From assembly GCF_022627325.1 (NCBI RefSeq), contig NZ_JAETZZ010000018.1, positions 1-64,000 of the forward strand: a DNA stretch of 64,000 bases, written 5' to 3'. Below, piece by piece: positions 17,293 to 25,447 of the stretch. The first letter of the stretch is position 1; every line of letters begins with the position of its first letter. Made by a program: the position numbers and the translations under genes. Origin of the DNA: Pseudomonas putida. GTDB taxonomy: Bacteria; Pseudomonadota; Gammaproteobacteria; Pseudomonadales; Pseudomonadaceae. The notes beneath the pieces are model-generated. The model was not told the origin of the DNA. It did no database searches and worked only from the letters and a program-made list of their open reading frames with translations.

Positions 17293-18666
17293 TCAGTCCA
17301 TCATCTGCAGCTCGGGCAGCTTCACCCGAAAGGCGCGGGTCAGCCCCAGCAGGCAGACGAAACCTGCCGCCATCCAGCACAGGCCGATGGTGAACGACAT
17401 GCTCGACAGGCTGCTCCACAGCCACAGTGTGCTCAAGAAACCCAGCGCCGGCAGGGCGCCATACAGCAGGCAGTTGCGTGTGCCACGCAGCTTTTGGTCG
17501 ACGAGGTAATGCTTGACCACCGCTAGGTTGACGGCCGAAAAAGCGAACAGTGCGCCGAAGCTGATCATGTTGGCGACGGTGTCCAGGGTGATGAACAGGG
17601 CGACCAGCGACAGGGTGCTGACCAGCATGATCGCCGTGGCCGGCACGCGCTTTCGCGTCACCAGGCGGCCAAACGCCCGCGGCAATGCGCCGTCGCGGCC
17701 CATGGCGAACAGCACGCGGGACACGCTGGCCTGGGACACCATGGCCGAGGCGAAGCAGCCGGCCACGTAGGTGGCGGTAAAGCCGGTCACCAGCAGCTCG
17801 CCACCGACATGGCGCATCACATCCACCGAGGCGGAGTCCGGGTCAGCGAACGAGGCCCAGTCGGGGAAGACCATCTGGGCGCAGTAAGACACCAGCAAAA
17901 ACAGCAGGCCACCGATCACCGAAACTGCCAGGATCGCCTGCGGGATACGCCGGGTCGGGTCGCTGGTTTCCTCGGCCATGGTCGACACCGCATCGAAGCC
18001 CAGAAACGACAGGCACAGCACCGCAGCGCCGGTCATGATCAGCGGAACACTGAAGCCCTCGTGGTGGAACGGTGCCAGCAATGACACCGGTGCGCTCTGC
18101 TCGCTGAGGTTGTGCACCGACAGCGCGACGAAAACGATGATGAACACCAGTTGCGCCACCACCAGTATCCAGTTGACCCGGGTGATCGACTCGATGCCGA
18201 TCAGGTTGAGGAAGGTGACCAGGGCGATCGAGCCCTGCACCCACACCCAGGCGGGCACCGCCGGGAAGTACTCGGACATGTAGATGCCGATCAAAAGGTA
18301 GCTGAGCAAGGGCAGGAAGATGTAGTCGAGCAGCAGGGTCCAGCCGGCGATGAAACCGAAGTGGCTGCCGAAGGCCTTGCGGGTGTAGGTGTAGACCGAG
18401 CCGGAGTAGGGGTGGGCCTGGACCATGCGGCCGTAGCTGTAGGCGGTGAGCAACATGGCGGCGAGGGTCAGCAGGTAGGCGGTGGGCAGATGCCCTTTGG
18501 TCATCTGGGTGACCAGCCCGTAGGTGGTGAACACGGCCAGGGGCACCATGTAGGCGAGGCCGAACAGCACCAGTGCGGTCATGCCCATGGATTTTCTGAA
18601 GCGGCCTGAAGCGGTGGGGTGCGACGCAGAGTGGGGCGGGTGGGCTGTATTTGTTGTTGTATGCAT
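17293..18666 (-). CDS. APC-family amino acid/polyamine permease
   Basis: A 457-residue inner-membrane transporter with about 12 hydrophobic segments. Family features include GLAYMVPLAVFTTYG in the first helix and FDAVSTMAEETSDPTRRIP, the conserved APC loop. It resembles PuuP-like permeases for putrescine or amino acids; the substrate cannot be fixed. The ATG at 18666 is chosen because CAGGAG lies nine bases upstream. An upstream extension of 60 residues in the same frame is Cys/Pro-rich and unlikely to be coding. Confidence 0.9.
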   Translation of the reverse strand: MHTTTNTAHPPHSASHPTASGRFRKSMGMTALVLFGLAYMVPLAVFTTYGLVTQMTKGHLPTAYLLTLAAMLLTAYSYGRMVQAHPYSGSVYTYTRKAFGSHFGFIAGWTLLLDYIFLPLLSYLLIGIYMSEYFPAVPAWVWVQGSIALVTFLNLIGIESITRVNWILVVAQLVFIIVFVALSVHNLSEQSAPVSLLAPFHHEGFSVPLIMTGAAVLCLSFLGFDAVSTMAEETSDPTRRIPQAILAVSVIGGLLFLLVSYCAQMVFPDWASFADPDSASVDVMRHVGGELLVTGFTATYVAGCFASAMVSQASVSRVLFAMGRDGALPRAFGRLVTRKRVPATAIMLVSTLSLVALFITLDTVANMISFGALFAFSAVNLAVVKHYLVDQKLRGTRNCLLYGALPALGFLSTLWLWSSLSSMSFTIGLCWMAAGFVCLLGLTRAFRVKLPELQMMD

Positions 18667-18857
18667 TGCTGACTCCTGGTTCTGGATGCAGGACGCCGCA
18701 ATATGCGAGCAGGCTCGATACTGTTGATGGCGTTGGATCAGGGGCAGAGCTTGAGGTGGGACGTGGGAATGCTCCCACACTCGCGGCGCACCCGAAATCA
18801 CCCTTTGGGGGGAGCCTGTACAGGGGCCGCACCCTGGCCCCTGCACGCAGTGGCGCG

Positions 18858-21395
18858 CTAGGCCAGCAGGTTTTCCAGGTTGTGCAGGATCGAGGCTGCG
18901 TCGTAGGGCTTGCGCACCACCGGCACATGTTTCAAATGCTCGGGGATGTTCATGCTGTCGCCGTAGCCGGTGGCGAACAGGAAGGGGATATTCAGGTTTG
19001 TCAGCGCTTCGGCCACGGCAATGGAGGTGCCGGTGCCCAGGTTGATGTCCAGCACGGCGACATCCGGGGTGTGGCTGGCAAGCAACTTCAGGGCTTCGGC
19101 TTCAGAGCTGGCGGTGAGCACTTCCTGCACCTGCGCGTCGGCCAGGATCTGCTCAAGGCCAACCGCGATCACCAGCTGGTCTTCGAGTATCAGCACGCGC
19201 GCCTTGGCCAGGCTGCTGCAGTCTAGCTGTGGCTGCTGTTGTGTAACGGCCGGGGTCTCGCTGGCGAGCTCTTCGACCAGCGTCAGGTGCTTCGCCGGAA
19301 TCCGGAAGAAGCCCTGCAGGCCCTCTGGCCTGTATTCAAGGGTGCTGCTGCCACCCAGGTCGAACGGGATGCTCCGTTCGATAAGAACAGAACCGAAGCC
19401 GCTGCGGGTCGGTGCCCGTACGGTTGGCCCGCCGCTCTCGCGCCAGGTGATGTCACAGGCCCCGCCCGTGTCGACCACCCAGTTGACGGCCAGCTTACCG
19501 CCCGCCCTGGACAAGGCCCCGTACTTGGCCGCATTGGTCGCCAGTTCGTGAAGCACCAGGGCCATCACCGAATAGGCGCGGGCATCGAGCAGCAGCGCGG
19601 GGCCGTTGAGCGCCAGTGCATCGGCGCTGGTGCGGTAAGGCGACAGTTCGGCCTCCAGCAAGTTGCCAAAACGGCCGCCACCGTCACCGCGTACCACCTG
19701 ATCATGTGCCAGGGACAATGCCTGGATCCGCCCTTTGAGCGTCGCCATATAGCCACTGAGCGTCTGGTTTTCCGAGGTGGGGTGGGCCACCAGCGCACCG
19801 ATGAGCGAAAGAATGTTCTTCACCCGGTGGTTGAGCTCCTCGTTGAGCATCCGCTGGCGAACAGCCGCCCTGGAACGCTCATCGGCCAGCAGTTCGCTGT
19901 TATGCAGCGCCACCTCGACCACCGCCGCACGGATGGCTTCGCCAAACTGGCGGTCCTGCTCGGACCAGGGCAAGCAGTGGTGGTGGACTGTCTCTTTCCA
20001 CACGGCGAAGCTCTTGCGGGGGGTGAGGCGGTCGCCCAGAGGGCCGCTTTCGTACGTCTTGTTGGGGTCGCCCGCCCAGTTCAGGGTTTCGACCACCTCC
20101 TTGCGAAACAGCATGAGGTAGTCACGTGGGTGCTGCGACATCGGGATGATCAGCACCCCCGCGACAGACATGGCATAGTCCATGGCTGCAGGGTGCGCCA
20201 GCGACAGGCAGTTCGATGCCCAGGTGCGGCCTTCGGCGACGCCTTCGGCAAAGCTGAGCAAGCCGGGTACCGCCTGCCTTGGCGGCGTCAGCCCGGCCAC
20301 GGTCCATTGGCCTTGCAGCGACATGCCAATACCGTCGCAGGGGATCAGGCCCTGAAAGTCGGGCAAGCGCGCGCGCAGCAGTTCGTCGATGTCCGTTGTG
20401 CGGTGCGCATCGTGCAGCAGGTTGTCGAGCACCTGCCGGGCGTGGGCGGCGGCCTCCAGCGTTTGCCGGGCGTTGAGGGTCTGGAGGTGCAGGGAAAAGA
20501 ACTCGCCGAACATCTCAGCAGCGACCCGCTGGCCCATACTCAGCGTGCGTGGCGCGTAATGGTGGCAGGCAATCAGCCCCCAAAGAGCACCGTCGACGAT
20601 CACTGAAATGGACATGGATGCGCCCACGCCCATGTTGTTCAGGTATTCGCAGTGAATCGGCGAAACGCTGCGCAGGTGGGCATAGGAGAGGTCGAGGGGC
20701 TCGCCAGACAAATCCAGTACCGGGTCGAGCGGCACGGCCTTGAAGTTGGCGTCGGAAATGACCCTCACAGGGTTACGCAGGTACAGTGCACGGGCCTGCT
20801 GCGGAATGTCCGAGCCTGGGAAGTATTGCCCCAGGAAGCTCTCAAGCCCGCTACGCCTGGCTTCGGCCACGACCTTGCCAGCGCCGTCGGCGCCCAGCTG
20901 GTAGATCATCACGCGGTCGTAACCGAGCAGGGCGCGAACCCGCTTGGCGGTATCGGCCACGAGCCTGTCGGAGCGGTCGATCTCGCGCAATTGGGCGATG
21001 ACCGTGCGCACCAGTTCGATTGGTTCGGCGATGCTTTGGCTGGCAGGCTCGAACTCAAGGATGACAGTGCCCTTGAACAGGTGGGCAGACACGTCGAATG
21101 CTTTGCCGCAGGCCAGCGCCACGCCGAACGACAGCGCTGGCCGGGAAGCTTCCCTCACACGCGCCAGTGAGTTGCGAACCGTGTGGGCTGCCTCGACGCC
21201 GATGATTGCCTCCAGCCGTTGACCATTGACGCCGCCTGCCACCCCGAGCATGGGCGCGGTATTTGCCGAGTGGCGCAGGACCAGGCTGGCTGAGGCGTCG
21301 CAGGCGAGCAGGCAGCCGTGTGGCTGGATGCTGCCCGGTATCTGGATCGGCTCGCGATCGCAATTGGTCAAGTTGACGTGAGGTTGCAAGGTCAT
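18858..21395 (-). CDS. bphP: Bacteriophytochrome hybrid histidine kinase (HWE type) with receiver domain
   Basis: An 845-residue red/far-red light sensor. The biliverdin-attaching Cys12 lies in NCDREPIQIPGSIQPHG. The PAS-GAF-PHY core has the PGSDIPQQAR motif of GAF and TPRKSF of the PHY tongue. The kinase region has LNHRVKNILSLIGALV (phospho-His), the N-box HELATNAAKYGALS and ITWRESGGP, the W-x-E of HWE kinases. A C-terminal receiver starts near residue 732 with the acceptor Asp at about 783 (VLDINLG), the switch Thr in FATGYG and Lys in RKPYD. No haem oxygenase gene (bphO) is adjacent, so biliverdin must come from elsewhere. Confidence 0.93.
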   Translation of the reverse strand: MTLQPHVNLTNCDREPIQIPGSIQPHGCLLACDASASLVLRHSANTAPMLGVAGGVNGQRLEAIIGVEAAHTVRNSLARVREASRPALSFGVALACGKAFDVSAHLFKGTVILEFEPASQSIAEPIELVRTVIAQLREIDRSDRLVADTAKRVRALLGYDRVMIYQLGADGAGKVVAEARRSGLESFLGQYFPGSDIPQQARALYLRNPVRVISDANFKAVPLDPVLDLSGEPLDLSYAHLRSVSPIHCEYLNNMGVGASMSISVIVDGALWGLIACHHYAPRTLSMGQRVAAEMFGEFFSLHLQTLNARQTLEAAAHARQVLDNLLHDAHRTTDIDELLRARLPDFQGLIPCDGIGMSLQGQWTVAGLTPPRQAVPGLLSFAEGVAEGRTWASNCLSLAHPAAMDYAMSVAGVLIIPMSQHPRDYLMLFRKEVVETLNWAGDPNKTYESGPLGDRLTPRKSFAVWKETVHHHCLPWSEQDRQFGEAIRAAVVEVALHNSELLADERSRAAVRQRMLNEELNHRVKNILSLIGALVAHPTSENQTLSGYMATLKGRIQALSLAHDQVVRGDGGGRFGNLLEAELSPYRTSADALALNGPALLLDARAYSVMALVLHELATNAAKYGALSRAGGKLAVNWVVDTGGACDITWRESGGPTVRAPTRSGFGSVLIERSIPFDLGGSSTLEYRPEGLQGFFRIPAKHLTLVEELASETPAVTQQQPQLDCSSLAKARVLILEDQLVIAVGLEQILADAQVQEVLTASSEAEALKLLASHTPDVAVLDINLGTGTSIAVAEALTNLNIPFLFATGYGDSMNIPEHLKHVPVVRKPYDAASILHNLENLLA

Positions 21396-21624
21396 GGTTT
21401 TCCGCCGGCAGTGCTAAGACCGGCTGCCTGTGTGACCGCCGAGCATGTTCAAGCAAACGCAGTGTTCACAGTTGTATTAACTGGCGAGTCTAGCCTGCGC
21501 CTATGGCTTAGTCACCTTGGCGTTGCAGAGGTTTCGGCGGCTATCGCCCAAATTGCCATCAACGGGTGCCGGCGCAATGGCGTGGGTGTGCAGGCTTGGG
21601 CCAAGGGCGCCGGGGCGGGTTGAC

Positions 21625-21795
21625 CTACGCCTGGAAGTCCGATGGGTTGGGCGCATCATTGAGTGCATCCTGGCGGATGTCGAGATATACGGCCGCTCCA
21701 CATACGCCGAGCAGGCCTACCGAGGCGATCACGATGTCGCCCAGCAGCATGCCCGCGAGCAGGGTCAACAAACTCAGCCTACAGAACAGCGCCAT
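21625..21795 (-). CDS. Small membrane protein, unknown function
   Basis: A 56-residue protein beginning MALFCRLSLLTLLAGMLLGD with two closely spaced hydrophobic stretches and a charged C-terminus (DIRQDALNDAPNPSDFQA). The start is supported by a near-perfect AAGGAGG seven bases upstream of the ATG at 21795. It lies between the FUSC and bacteriophytochrome genes on the same strand. I recognise no family. The strong ribosome site and hydrophobic pattern make it a real gene rather than noise. Confidence 0.65.
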   Translation of the reverse strand: MALFCRLSLLTLLAGMLLGDIVIASVGLLGVCGAAVYLDIRQDALNDAPNPSDFQA

Positions 21796-21935
21796 GGCCA
21801 CCTCCTTGGCAATTGGGATGCGCGATGCCCCGTACCCTATCGCCTGAGGCCCAGGGATGCAGCCTTGCCTGCTGGTTGTGGCAATCCTGGCGCCTGCTTT
21901 GGCAGAACGAGCGCCTTCGGGGCGCGAACGGTGGT

Positions 21936-23075
21936 TCACCTGCCTGATCTGGTGTCCGTTTTGCCCTGCGCGCGCAGGTGGACCAACAGGTTCGCCAGTT
22001 GCACTGCACCGATCAGGATGAAGCCGGCCACGATCCCTTCCAGGCGGATCAGCCCAGGTGCAGGGCTGGCATCGGCATAGGCGTCCGGCACCATCACCAC
22101 CAGGTACACCAGCGCGAACTGAGTGCCGGCATAGGCGAAGGAGCGGTTGCTGTTCTCGATATGCCGGCCCAACAGCACCCCGATGCACATCATCAAGGTC
22201 ATGGCCAGCCAGTTCGAACCCATCAACCCCAGTGCCAGCCAAGCGCACGCGGCGCCGGCAGCACAGCCGATCAGGCGATGGATATTGCGCAGGGTCACTG
22301 CCTTGCTGCCAGGCACCAGCGCGGCTGGCGGCACCATCATCACCGCCATGATGGTAATGGCTGCCTGGCTCAGCCCCTCGACGGCGAGCCACTGGCCCAG
22401 CAGTGGAATCAGTGCCAGCGCAACGCCGGCCTGCAGGGCGTGCACCCGCATGCTGCGGGTAACCTTGGCGGGCAAGGCTGCCTTGGCAAGCGGGGCGTGC
22501 GCTGTGACGACAGGCAACGCGCGCCTCACTGTGTGGCCAGAGAGCATCGCCACGAACCAGCAGGCCAGGGTACCGCAGGCCACTTCTTCGATCCGGGTTC
22601 TGGCGAAGTACAGCACGGCATCGGTGTCGTCGGCCTGCAGGCTCGCGATAGACACCATGGCGAAGGTAAGCCCGGTGAACAACCACGCATAACCATGGGC
22701 ATAGCGGATGGCACACAGCAACGTGGCCGCACCGACCAGGCCGATGACCAGGCCAAGCCAGTGCCCGGGCAGCCCCGTGCGCGTCGCGAGTACGGCAGCG
22801 GCCATGGCGCCGGCCGCGGTGCCGATGATTCTCAGCCCGCCCCGATAGACAGTGTCGTGCAGGCTGGAGCGCATGACCATGTACCCACTGAACGCTGCCC
22901 AGCCGACATTGGCAACGCCCAGGTAGTGCGCCATGGCAATGGCCAACAGCACTGAAAGCAGGGTTTCCGCCTCGTCGACCAGGCGCTGGGGCAGGCGCTG
23001 TGGGGTGACGAACTCCGAACGTATGCCTTGGCAAAATTTCGCCAGGCCGTGCCAAGGTGAGTGTTGATCGGACAT
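21936..23075 (-). CDS. FUSC-family membrane protein (aromatic acid exporter-like)
   Basis: A 379-residue inner-membrane protein with two blocks of hydrophobic helices separated by a short cytoplasmic stretch (about residues 200-225). The repeated pattern (NVGWAAFSGYMVMRSS...YRGGLRIIGTAAGA, and AITIMAVMMVPP...RNIHRLIGCAAGA) is characteristic of the FUSC/AaeB family, which exports aromatic acids such as fusaric acid. It is shorter than AaeB (about 650 residues) and lacks a large C-terminal domain. No membrane-fusion partner gene is adjacent, so it may act alone or have another role. Confidence 0.82.
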   Translation of the reverse strand: MSDQHSPWHGLAKFCQGIRSEFVTPQRLPQRLVDEAETLLSVLLAIAMAHYLGVANVGWAAFSGYMVMRSSLHDTVYRGGLRIIGTAAGAMAAAVLATRTGLPGHWLGLVIGLVGAATLLCAIRYAHGYAWLFTGLTFAMVSIASLQADDTDAVLYFARTRIEEVACGTLACWFVAMLSGHTVRRALPVVTAHAPLAKAALPAKVTRSMRVHALQAGVALALIPLLGQWLAVEGLSQAAITIMAVMMVPPAALVPGSKAVTLRNIHRLIGCAAGAACAWLALGLMGSNWLAMTLMMCIGVLLGRHIENSNRSFAYAGTQFALVYLVVMVPDAYADASPAPGLIRLEGIVAGFILIGAVQLANLLVHLRAQGKTDTRSGR

Positions 23076-23210
23076 TGCAGTACCGTGACCATGTTCGACG
23101 GCGTGGCGCGACCTGCCACTGGCCCCTGAGCACAGGATAGGCCAGCAGCGGGCAGTGGTCGGTTTACCTAACCCCCCTGGGGTACTGCACTGTTGCCATG
23201 AACCTCTGCT

Positions 23211-24218
23211 TCAAAAGCCTTCCAGCACGATCTTGCCGCGGGCTTTGCCGCTTTCGAGCAGGGCATGGGCGCGCCGCAGGTTGTCAGCGTTGATGGCGCC
23301 GTAGTGCTCGCCCACGGTGGTCTTGAGCACACCCTCGTCGACCAGGGCCGACACGCGCTCGAGCAACTGATGCTGTTTGATCATGTCTTCGGTCGTGTAC
23401 AGCGAACGGGTGAACATCAGCTCCCAGTGCAGCGACAATGACTTGCGTTTGAGCGGCACGACGTCCAGTTGGGCGGGGTCATCGATCAGCGCAAGCTTGC
23501 CTTGCGGCCGAAGCACTTCCACCAGTTGCGCCAGGTAAGTGTCGGTGTGCGTCAGGCTGATCACGTAATCGACGGGCTCCAGGGCGTGTTCTGCCAGTTG
23601 CTGGGGAATCGAAACGGTGTGATCGATCACATGGTGGGCACCCAGTTCGCTGACCCATTGCTGGGTTTGTGGGCGCGATGCCGTGCCGATCACGGTCAGT
23701 TGCGTGAGCTGCCTGGCCAGCTGCACCAGGATCGACCCAACGCCGCCACCGGCGCCAATGATCAGCAGGCTTTGCCCCTTGCCACCGTGCTGCTCAACGC
23801 CCAGGCGGTCGAACAGCAGTTCCCAGGCGGTGATGGACGTCAGCGGCAAGGCTGCGGCACTGGCATCGTCCAGGCTGCGGGGTTTACGCCCGACGATGCG
23901 CTCATCCACCAGGTGGTACTCGCTGTAGCTGCCAGGGCGGTCGATGGCACCGGCATAGAACACCTCGTCACCGGGCTGGAACAGTGTCACCGCGTTGCCG
24001 ACCTCGCGCACGATACCGACCGCATCCCAGCCCAGCACCTGGGGTTGGTCGGCGCTGCGTGAGGCCCTTACCTTGGTGTCCACCGGGTTGACCGCAATGG
24101 CCTTGACCTCGACCAGCAGATCGCGGGCACCTGGGGTGGGCTTGGGCAGATCGGCCTCGTACAGCGATTGTGGGTCTTCAATCGGCAAACCGGGGTGGGT
24201 GAAAACAATGGCCTTCAT
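23211..24218 (-). CDS. Zinc-type alcohol dehydrogenase-like protein (MDR superfamily)
   Basis: A 335-residue NADPH-dependent oxidoreductase of the quinone-oxidoreductase/zinc-type ADH-like group. It has the N-terminal GroES-like domain (EVKAIAVNPVDTKVRAS) and the nucleotide-binding IIGAGGGVGSILVQLAR. Catalytic zinc ligands of classical ADHs are not evident, as is usual for this subgroup. ATG 24218 is preferred over the ATG two codons upstream because GAGG is nine bases from it but only two from the other. It stands alone; the substrate is unknown. Confidence 0.88.
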   Translation of the reverse strand: MKAIVFTHPGLPIEDPQSLYEADLPKPTPGARDLLVEVKAIAVNPVDTKVRASRSADQPQVLGWDAVGIVREVGNAVTLFQPGDEVFYAGAIDRPGSYSEYHLVDERIVGRKPRSLDDASAAALPLTSITAWELLFDRLGVEQHGGKGQSLLIIGAGGGVGSILVQLARQLTQLTVIGTASRPQTQQWVSELGAHHVIDHTVSIPQQLAEHALEPVDYVISLTHTDTYLAQLVEVLRPQGKLALIDDPAQLDVVPLKRKSLSLHWELMFTRSLYTTEDMIKQHQLLERVSALVDEGVLKTTVGEHYGAINADNLRRAHALLESGKARGKIVLEGF

Positions 24219-24355
24219 TGCCATGACCTCGTTAGGGAAAGGAGTGCTGCTCAGGCTATCGGGATTGTGTTGAGTCAAAAACAGGGGCAATCGGATAAGA
24301 CTTTCACTTTTACGGTGAAAATCAGCCGCGCCGCGCCTGTTTCGGTCGGCGTGGC

Positions 24356-25276
24356 TCAAAGCCTCTGCAGCGCCGGGGCTGGCTCGTGACACAGCGACAG
24401 CACCCCGCGTTCCGGCGAGTTGAACATCGACTTGAGATTGCTTTCGATATTGCGGCAAAAGTCTTCGGTACGGATGCGGTGCTGGCTGTTGCCGAAAGGC
24501 GCCTGAAGGTCCGTGCCGATGCGTTCCATGGCCAGCAGCATGCAGCCCACGACCGTGGATACGACCGGCGTGAACCAGCCTAAGGTTGGAACCAGGCTCA
24601 GCGGCATGATGATGCAGAACAGCGTGCCAAACAGCCTGGGGAAATACACATAAGGGTAGGGCAGCGGTTATTTGGCGATACGCTCCATACCGCCTTGCCA
24701 GTTCGACAGGTCTACCAGGGTCGACTCGATGCGCGCCAGCCTGATGCTGTCCAGGCGGCCTTCGTTGAACTCGTGCGTGATCAGTTCTGCCGAACCGCTG
24801 AGAATGTCGTTGGGCAAGTTGCTGGACCCGGCCAGGCGGGCCCGTTCACTTTCAGTGAGCAAAGCGCCCAGCGCTTCGGGGTTTCTGTCGCCGCCCAGGT
24901 GCATGCGCAGGGCGTGCAGATAAGCCACGTGCCGGCGCATGAGCTGGGCTTTGACCGGGTTCAGGCCCTGGGTGTCTTCGATGAGGGTAAGCACCTGCCG
25001 GCCCAGGCTGCGCGAGCTGTTGACCATCGAGCCCCACAGCGTCCTGGCCTCCCACCAGCGATTGTACGCACTGGAGTTGCGAAAGCTGATGAGCACCACC
25101 AGCGCGGAGCACAACAGCGTCAGGGGCATCAGCGGGAGCTCGAACCCGTAGCCTGTGACCAGCATGGCATCGAGGGTAACGGCCACGTCCCACAGCAGTA
25201 GCCACAGCAGCGACCACCCGACGTATGTGACCGTCCTGGCCAGGCATTTCCATTTCATATCCAGTGCGTGGGTCAT
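24356..25276 (-). pseudogene. Bestrophin-family channel gene with an in-frame stop
   Basis: This reads as one bestrophin (UPF0187/YneE-like) chloride-channel gene of about 306 codons broken by a single TAA at 24668-24670. The 5' part (202 residues, from the ATG at 25276 with AAGGAG upstream) starts MTHALDMKWKCLARTVTYVG and has the family sequence SFRNSSAYNRWWEARTLWG. It stops after GGMERIAK. The same frame then continues with PLPYPYVYFPRLFGTLFCII, exactly the next family segment, and ends at 24356. No frameshift is involved. A stop after about two-thirds of the protein should remove the last membrane segments. A sequencing error is possible. Confidence 0.8.
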
Positions 25277-25347
25277 GGCACAACTCCTTGTAAGCCCTTT
25301 GAAGACGGGCGAAAGCGCCTTTGCTGGGGACAGGTTAAGGTGCCAGA

Positions 25348-25364
25348 CTTAAGCGCAGCTTAAT
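25348..25364. promoter_or_regulatory. PmrA-type direct-repeat box (candidate)
   Basis: CTTAAG-CGCAG-CTTAAT matches the two half-sites and 5-bp spacer of the PmrA response-regulator consensus. The dyad TTAAG-CGCAG-CTTAA overlaps it. It lies about 72 bp upstream of the bestrophin start and 84 bp upstream of the divergent kinase gene. Function is inferred from the motif only. Confidence 0.35.
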
Positions 25365-25447
25365 CTTGAGCTTGAGCATGGTGGAGCCTTCCGGCGCTTG
25401 GCGCAGGTGTGCGACCATGGCCGACGGTTGCCACTGAGAGACAGGTT

